A stretch of DNA of 41,643 bases from a virus: positions 1 through 41,643 of IMG/VR virus record IMGVR_UViG_3300032241_002223; one strand, written 5' to 3'. Below, in pieces: positions 17,901 to 26,900 of the stretch. A program made the translations under genes and the position numbers. Within the stretch, counting starts at the first letter, position 1. Each line of letters starts with the position of its first letter. Below the pieces are notes generated by a model. It was not told where the DNA came from. It saw only the letters and a program-made list of their open reading frames with translations, and did no database searches.

Positions 17901-20900
17901 CAACTATTTTACATTGGGCACAGCAAGAAATCACTACAATACCATTGGTGAAAATTTAATTGGGCTTGAAGGGCCGATTATCGGTCCTAACAACACCAGA
18001 GATTTAGGTAACATTGTTCCTTATGGCCTACAGATACTACAGCAAAGTGCACCATTGACCCTGGCTGGATACTTCTTGCGTAGTACAGAATTTAATATTT
18101 TTGAAAGTTTAAACTACAACAGTCGCGAATACATTAAATTTAAATCACAACTGTTGAACACTGTGATTAGCAACGATTGGGGTACAAAAACCATACCAGA
18201 AATTTTAGATGCTGCCATGCTACTCATGAATGCAGGCGATACCAAACTGAGTCCGTTTTATTGGAGTGACATGTTGCCGTCTGGTAGTGTGTATAGTTCC
18301 AACAGCTACACTGTTAATGCCATCACTACCAACGGATTCAACACAATACAGACTTATGATTTTACCACGTCAAATTATTTGGGATTATTGGTTTATATCA
18401 ACGGCGTCCTGCTGACACGCAATATAGAATATGTAGTCAGTACAGACACTCCAATATTGACTATTTTGGTACCACTCAACGTAGGTGATGTAGTAACCAT
18501 TAACGAATACAACAATACCACCGGCAACTATGTGCCTAACACTCCGACCAAGTTGGGCCTGTACCCTAAATATCGTCCTGAGTTTTATCTTGACAAGACT
18601 TATTTAAACCCAACATTTGTAATACAAGGCCACGACGGTAGTACCACTGTGGCATTTGGTGATTTGAGAGATCAAGTTCTATTGGAGTTTGAAACACGTA
18701 TCTATAACAACTTGAAGAATGATGGTAATCCGGTACCGTTAACCAGCGAAGATGTAATTCCGGGATTTTTTAGAACCACAGACTACAGTCTTGAAACTAT
18801 TAATCAAATACTCGGCGAAGATTTTTTAGCATGGGTTGGCTACAACAAACTAGATTACACCGCACAAGATTACTTGCCAGCAGATGAATTTACCTACAAC
18901 TATTCTGGGTCTGGAATTAAGTTAGTGAATGGTGCAATCAGCAACGTTAACGAATCGGCCTTGACACAGGGCGCCTGGCGCGGCATTTATCGTTACTTCT
19001 ATGATACCTTTACACCCGACACAACTCCGTGGGAAATGTTGGGCTTTACAGAACAACCTACCTGGTGGGCCGGACGATACGGTCCTCTGCCTTACACCAG
19101 TGACAACTTGGTGCTGTGGGGTGACCTCGAAGCCGGCTATGTGGCTGACCCTGTGGCACCTTATATCAATCCAAAATATGCAAGACCTGGACTTACTTCG
19201 GTAATTCCTGTTGATGATCAAGGCGTACTAATGCCACCATTGGAATCGGTAGTGGGACTATATGATCCTAACAATTTTAAACGTAGTTGGAAAGTTGGCG
19301 ACGGTGGACCAGTGGAAGCGTCTTGGTGGATGAGTTCCAGTTATCCGTTTGCAGTCATGCGCCTGTTGGCCCTGACCAGACCTGCAGAATTTTTCAGCCT
19401 GTTTGCAGATCGAGATCTATACAGATACAACACAGATTTAGACCAGTATCTTTACAACAATCGTTATAGATTAAACAGCAACGGATTAGAAATTTATGGC
19501 AATGGCGTCAGCAAAGCCAGCTACATTGATTGGATTGTAGATTACAATCAGCAACGTGGTCTTAACAGTACCGACATCTTGACACAAGATCTAGCCAACT
19601 TGGATGTACGACTGTGTTATCGCATGGCAGCCTGGACAGCACAAAATTATCTTGAAATATCGTTAGAGAAATCCAGCCCAGAAAGTCAAAATCAAAGCCT
19701 GTACATTCCGCCCGAAAGTTATAATCTTTTGGTCTATAAAGATCAACCCTATGATCGAATCACTTACAGTGCTGTAATTGTCGAACGAGTTGCTGACGGG
19801 TATGCAGTGTACGGCTACAGCAATACCAATCCTTATTTCCCAGTACAGGTCAGCTCGCCCAACGGTGTTTATCAAACTGTTTCGGCCGGCGGCACATCGG
19901 TACAAGTACCAGCACAATATACCGATTCAGTAACCTACATACCCTATGGTTATGTGTTCAACAACACAACCATGGTGGTTGACTTTTTGTTGGGCTACGG
20001 GCAATATCTAACTGCACAGGGACTTACATTTACCTACATTGAAAATGGTTATGTAGTGAATTGGGCGCAGATGGCCCAGGAATTCTTGTATTTTTCACAG
20101 CAGGGCTGGAGTGACGGTACTATTATCAATCTCAACCCTGGTGCCAATCAGCTGACTGCGTATCAAGTTGGCGCTGTAGTAGACAACATCATCAGCTACG
20201 GTCCTGCAAATCAACTGTTGGATCAAAATCGTCAGACCTTTGCCACTAGAGACTTAGTAATACAACGCTACGGCGACACATTTACCATACAGCCTGGTCC
20301 AAGCACAAGTCAAGCAATCAGTTTCTTAGATTTAAAATTTACTGATTATGAAAACATGATCGTGTTTGACAATGTAGACGTATTCTTGGATTTGATTTAC
20401 GATCCTATCACTGCAACACGTCAAAATCGCCTGTACCTGGATGCTTTCAACAGCACCGAATGGGATGGCACGCTAAATGCCCAAGGATTTATACTCAACT
20501 ACAATGATGTTGAAGCCTGGTCCAGCACACAACGCTATACCAAGGGCGAGATTGTTCAATACAAAAACGGCTACTGGCAGGCTGCCGGCCTAGTACAGCC
20601 CAAAGCGCAGTTTGACTACAATGACTGGTACAAGAGCAACTACGCCATGATTGATCAAGGCCTATTGCCCAACTTGGCCAACAAGGCCGACCAGTTGGCC
20701 AATACCTACAACACACAAACAGCCAATCTCAACAGCGACAACGATCTCCTGGCCTATAACCTGATTGGCTTCCAGCCACGTCAATACATGGTTGATTTAA
20801 ACTTGGATGATGTGAGCCAGATCAATCTGTATCAACAGTTTATCAAGACCAAAGGTAGCCTGCGTGCTGCAGAATTATTGACACAGGCACAGTTCACCAA

Positions 20901-23900
20901 AGAAACTGGACAATACAATATCTATGAAAACTGGGGTGTGTTGGTTGGAACCTATGGTGCCAATGCCAACCGTAGCTACTTTGAAGTACTTCTTAATCAG
21001 GCCAATTTGACCAGCAACCCCAGCACAGTGCAGATCATCTATCCAGGTGAAACCAGCCAGGCCGATCAGACAGTCTTACTGCAAAATATTTGGAGTTCAA
21101 GTTATAATATTCCTTCTCCCGATATCTTGCCTACTACCTATATAAGCAGTACAAATACTGCATTACCGTCGGCTGGATATGTCAATCTTGATGATGTAGA
21201 TATCACTGTATTCAGTCTGGACGATCCGTCCAACATAGCCAGCCAAATCAACACAATTGGAACTGGTACCAGTATCTGGGTGGCCAAGGATAACAGTTAC
21301 AACTGGAACGTATATCGTTGTACCCAAATTCCAGGACGCATTACTCAGGTAACCGACAATCTCAACGGCACCAGTCTGGTAACACTGAGCCAGACCACTG
21401 GTCTTGCTGTGGGTGATCTAATTATTGTACGTTATTTTGCCACCGGAATCGATGGTGTTTATCGTGTCCTGGCCACGCCATCTATAAACTCTATTGTGGT
21501 TTCCTACTCGTTTACCAGTACCAGTCAAACTACCATTTACAGCAACGGCAACGGTCTAGTATGGCGCCTGCAAACCATGCGAGTCGCACAACCAAGTGAC
21601 GTGGCCTCCTTGCCATATGCCGGCGAGTTAGTGGCCGGTGCTAGAGCCTGGGTTGATAACAACGCATCAGGCTATTGGGAAGTTTTAGAAAAAACAGATC
21701 CTTACACTCAAGTAAGTACCTTAAATGCATCGCCTACACAGATCGATGATTTATTTGGCACCAGTGTCACACAACCCAGTGATAACAGTACCATCCTGAT
21801 AGGAACACCTGGATACGATGGCTCTGGATCTATTGACAGTTATTATCGTGCCGAAGGTGGTACCTATGTAAAAGGATCAGTAATAACAATCAATGCAGTA
21901 GATACCGTAGGCTTTGGCCAGGTAGTAACGTATGGCAATCAAAACTGGATCGCAGTAGGCGCACCACTCAGTAACGACAACAAAGGTTATGTAACAGTAC
22001 TCAATCAAGACAAGGTAAGCAATCGCCTGTTGACAACACAACTGATAGCATCTCCGGAATACTATCTAAACACACTGGGCTTTGGTACAGCAGTCAAAAT
22101 CAGTCAGGACGAACAGTGGTTGTACATCACCGGCCCAGGCCATAATCGTGTATATGCCTATACTCAAACCGACGAACCTTTACAGTCAGTTGAATATATT
22201 ACTGATGGTTTTTCGATTGTGTACAACTGGGCCAATTCAATCAAGGCCAATTATCAAAATCCAGAACAGTTTATAGTAACTTTAAATAATCGTGGACTGC
22301 AATATCAAGTTGATTATTCTATAACACCAAATGCAATACAGTTGTTTAAACCACCAGAATCCGGACAATTACTAACAATCAGTCGTAGAGCCACGATAGT
22401 TCTGGAAGGCGATGGATCTACCAGCGCCTTTAACTTGTCAGCATATCTTTACACCGTGACCAATATAGATAGTTTTACTGTCACTGTGAATGGCGTGTTG
22501 CAACGGCCTTACATTGATTACATTTATAATACTGGCAGCCAGGAAAATTTAGTCACGCTCGAAGGCGAATATTTACACACCGACTCAGGACAACAATTTG
22601 TAGTTAACTCAGCCAACACCGGATTGTTATTCACAGTGGCCCCATCTGCAGGTGCACAAATTTCAATTTTTGCTGGTACCTATTGGAACTATGTCACTAT
22701 CATTCCAACTGCTGGACTTGGGTTGGTAACTGGATCTAATTTTGGTAGTAGTCTAGACATCAGTGCCGATGGACGCACCTTGTTGATTGGTGCCGACAAT
22801 GTTGATACTACTGATGCCGAAGGCAACACTGTACCGCATGCTGGTGCAACCTATGTGTTTGATCGCAGTGTTATTAGATACATTGTCAACGATGTCACAC
22901 AAAAGATTTACCCAATGACTGGACCAATCAATGATCCAGTACAGGTCCTGTTGAACGGAACTTACTTGACCAACGTAGACTCGGTGATCAATGGTCAATT
23001 TAGTGTCGTAGGAACCAATGTCATACTGTCTGACTCGGTTACTTTAAATATCGGCGACGAGTTAGAAATCAATACCAATCAGTTTCAATTCGTACAAAAA
23101 TTATCGGCTAATACTCCAATTGACGAATCCTTGTATGGTGCGTCGGTTGCCCTGAGCCCAGACAGCGCCAGTGCGTACATTGGAGCTCCATACGATAGCA
23201 ACATATTCACGCAGGCTGGATCCATACAACATCAGGTCAATCAAAGTGTCAAGTATGGTGTGATTGTAAGCGACATAGCCAATCCCACTTTAAACCCAGG
23301 TGATACTATACGCATCAACAATGTCGAAGTTGTTGTTCCGTCTAGTCCAAACAACAACATAGCAGGATTAGCAGCGGCCATTACACCGTCTGAGTGGGTC
23401 AGTCAGCAGACCTACTATACCAACGATCGTGTGATATATCAAAATAATTGTTATGTTGCATTGACCAGTAGCACAGGACAAAAACCAGCTGGTACAAAAA
23501 TCAGCGCATCATTCTGGAAACTTAGTTTTATTATACCAAATGTTTCTGCTACATTGACCAGTAATCTTACATTTACTGGTAATGCAATCAACAAGGTATT
23601 TGATATTGGAAACTTATACTCATCGGCCAAATCCTATACCACAGTGGTATATGTTGACGGAGTATTGCAGACCAATGGAGTAGACTACACTTATAACAAT
23701 ACCACTCAACAGATTTTGTTTGTATCTCCACCGGCTGACTCGACTGTAATCACTGTGTTTGCAGGTCGTTTGATATTGAGTATAATCGATTCTAACACCA
23801 TACCACGATACAACAAACTTTCAGTATTGCCGGGCACAGTTGGCACAACATTCTATGACGTTGGATTTACCACTTATATCTATGCACAAACTGTGTACAG

Positions 23901-26900
23901 TCCAAACCCAGTCAACTACGGAGGATTTGGAGCCACGCTGGCTATTAGTACCGATTCTCAAACAGTAATAGTAGGGTCACCAAATGGCAATGCGTACGAA
24001 CGCATGGTATTTGACGGTGGTCATACCATATTTGATGAAAACAGTACTATTTTTAGTAATCCAGTTACTAACTCTGGAGTAGTGTACACATTTGACCTGT
24101 TGAGCAGTTCCAATCAATCAGCAACCAACCAAGCTCAGTTAGTGCCCGGCCAGCAGATTTACACCAACTCATTAGCAACAGGTGATAGATTTGGAACCGG
24201 CATAAATCTCACCAATGGACGATTAGTAGTAGGTGCACCCGGCGGAATCAGCTACGGAACAGCCACAACTTTTGACAACTTGCAAAATCTACCGGCCTGG
24301 AGACCAGTGCATGTACAACAACCAGTGGTTGATGTGAGTTTGATCAATTCTGTCTACTCATTTGACAAATTGTTAAGCAGTACACAAACCTATTATGATT
24401 TCATTGATCCATTGCAAGGCAAAATCTTAGGAGCAGCTCGCAGCAACATTGACTACATAGGTGCCGTGGATCCTGCCAGCTACAACAAGGGCACAGTACA
24501 TAATAATGGAACCACATGGGGAGCAGATCATGTGGGTGAAATTTGGTGGGATACCAACTTGGTACGATTTGTCAATCCAAATCAAGATGATATTGTGTAT
24601 GCCAGCCGTCGTTGGGGACAAACATTTCCAGGTAGTCGGGTAGACATTTATCAATGGATTGAAAGCTCAGTTCCGCCTGCACAGTACACAGGTCTGGGTA
24701 CTCCGTTGAGTACTGTCAGTTATACAGTAGGATCTGTTCTAGGACTCAACGGCCTGTTCTCGGCCACATACTATTATTGGGTAAGAAACATACCCACCAC
24801 AGACAGTGGCAATGGTAAAACATTAAGCACCACAGCCATTGCCAGTTACATTCAATACCCGCTTAATAGTGGCATTCCTTACATAGCACCTTTAAACGCC
24901 AGTACTGTGGCCCTGTACAACACCATATCAAACAATTTGATCAGTGCCAACAACACAGTGTTACACGTTGAATTTGAACGTCAAGCCGCAGGTGCCAGCA
25001 ACAACATACATCAGGAGTATGCGTTTATCACGGATGGTCGTGCAGAAAGTTTTTTAAACAACAGCCTGTACAGAAAATTGCAAGACAGTTTGTGTGGTGA
25101 GGACACCGCAGGTAATCCTGTGCCAGATCCATTCTTAAGTCCGGGGCAACGCTATGGAGTTGAATTCCGTCCAAGACAAAGCATGTTTAGTGATCGGTAC
25201 TTGGCCTTAGAAAATTATTTGACCAGAGTCAATACTATTTTAGCCCAGTATCCAATCGGTGAAACACGCAATTTTAGTTTGTTAAACAGCGCAGAGGCAA
25301 TTCCTACACCTGTGGTTTCCACAGCTACTAAATCCAACATACAGGGAGATCTGTTGACTCTGGGCGGCACAATAACAGGTTCCTTTGAAATTGGCATGAC
25401 CTTGTCTGGAAATGGCATTCCTCCATTTACCACTATCAATGGACTGGGTCCTACCGCAGGAACCTATATTATAGATACCAGTTTAAATTTGGACAGCGTG
25501 AATCTTACTGGAACAGCCGGTTACAACGGGCAAGTACCCACACTAGAAGTGCTGGGCTATCAAGACCTGTATGTAGTGCCACTGGGATACCTGTATCTAG
25601 TTGAGTCGGATTCTAGTCAAAATGGTCGCTGGACTGTGTATGAAGTAACACTTGACAGCACTGGATTTAACCGCACTACACAGCTGGTACGCATACAAAA
25701 TTATGACACACCACTCTATTGGAATTATATCAACTGGTATCTTCCTGGATACAACACTGACACACAACCGGTGGCACAGGTGCAAAACTCCGGAGATTTA
25801 TTAAGTTTAAGTTTGATCCAAGCACCAATTGGCAGTAGCGTGCAAGTGACCAACTACGGCAGTCGCGGTCTGTGGGAAATATTCCTGCGTACAGCTGGAG
25901 ATTTGACCATATCAGACTGGACACGAGTTGGCCTACAAAACGGCACCATTGCATTCAGCGAAAAGCTGTGGGACTACTCAGTGGGCCAATACGGATTTGA
26001 TGCGCAGGTATTTGATGTACAATATTTTGACCAGGAACCTGTGATTGAAACAAGAAATATCATACAAGCAATCAACGAACAATTATTTGTCGATGATCTG
26101 TTGATATTCCGTAATCAGTGTTTGATCTTGTTGTTTAATTTTGTTTACAGCGAATTTACAGCACCGGACTGGTTGATAAAGAGCAGTTTCATTGATGTAG
26201 ATCACAAGTTACGCGGCCTGTATCCATACCAGTTGTATCAAAAAGACAATCAAACCTTTGTGGAAGATTATATAAATGAAATCAAACCCTACCACGTACA
26301 AACTCTAGCATTTAATTTAATTTACGACGGGCTAGATACATACGGCGGCGAAATTAGTGATTTTGATTTGCCAGCCTATTGGAAAACAGATTTACAAATT
26401 CCACAATTTGTCAGCCCAGTCCTGACTCCGTACACACTGTCAGGAAGTCTGATTGAATCAATCAACAGCGACACCGCATCAAATGCCGCCGTGTGGTCAG
26501 AGTGGCCTTGGTCCGATTGGTTCAACAATTATACCCTGGAGATTGAGTCAGTAGAAGTGGTCAATGGCGGTAGTGGGTACACAGTGCCACCTACTATAGT
26601 TGTTACTGGTAATTGCATTGAGCAGGCCACTATGGAAGCAGTGATCAGTAATTCTGGTCGAGTGATAGGTGTAAATGTTTTAAATCCTGGAAAAGGATAT
26701 TTAAGCACAGCCATAATCACACTGTCAGGTGGCAACGGCACAGGTGCACAGGTAGTGGCAGTCATGAACAATAACCTGGTGCGCAGTTTCAAAACCACAA
26801 TAAAATATGATCGTTACCAGTATGCATCCACTATTCATGAATGGCAAGCTGACGTGACTTATACCGAAGGCAGTCAGGTACGTTGGAACAATGTAGTTTG

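Noticed and set aside
18922-19221. Antisense and out-of-frame ORFs of 60-100 codons across the giant gene
   Set aside because: They are expected by chance over 14.7 kb of a single long frame with low stop density on the other strand; none has a supporting start signal or family likeness.
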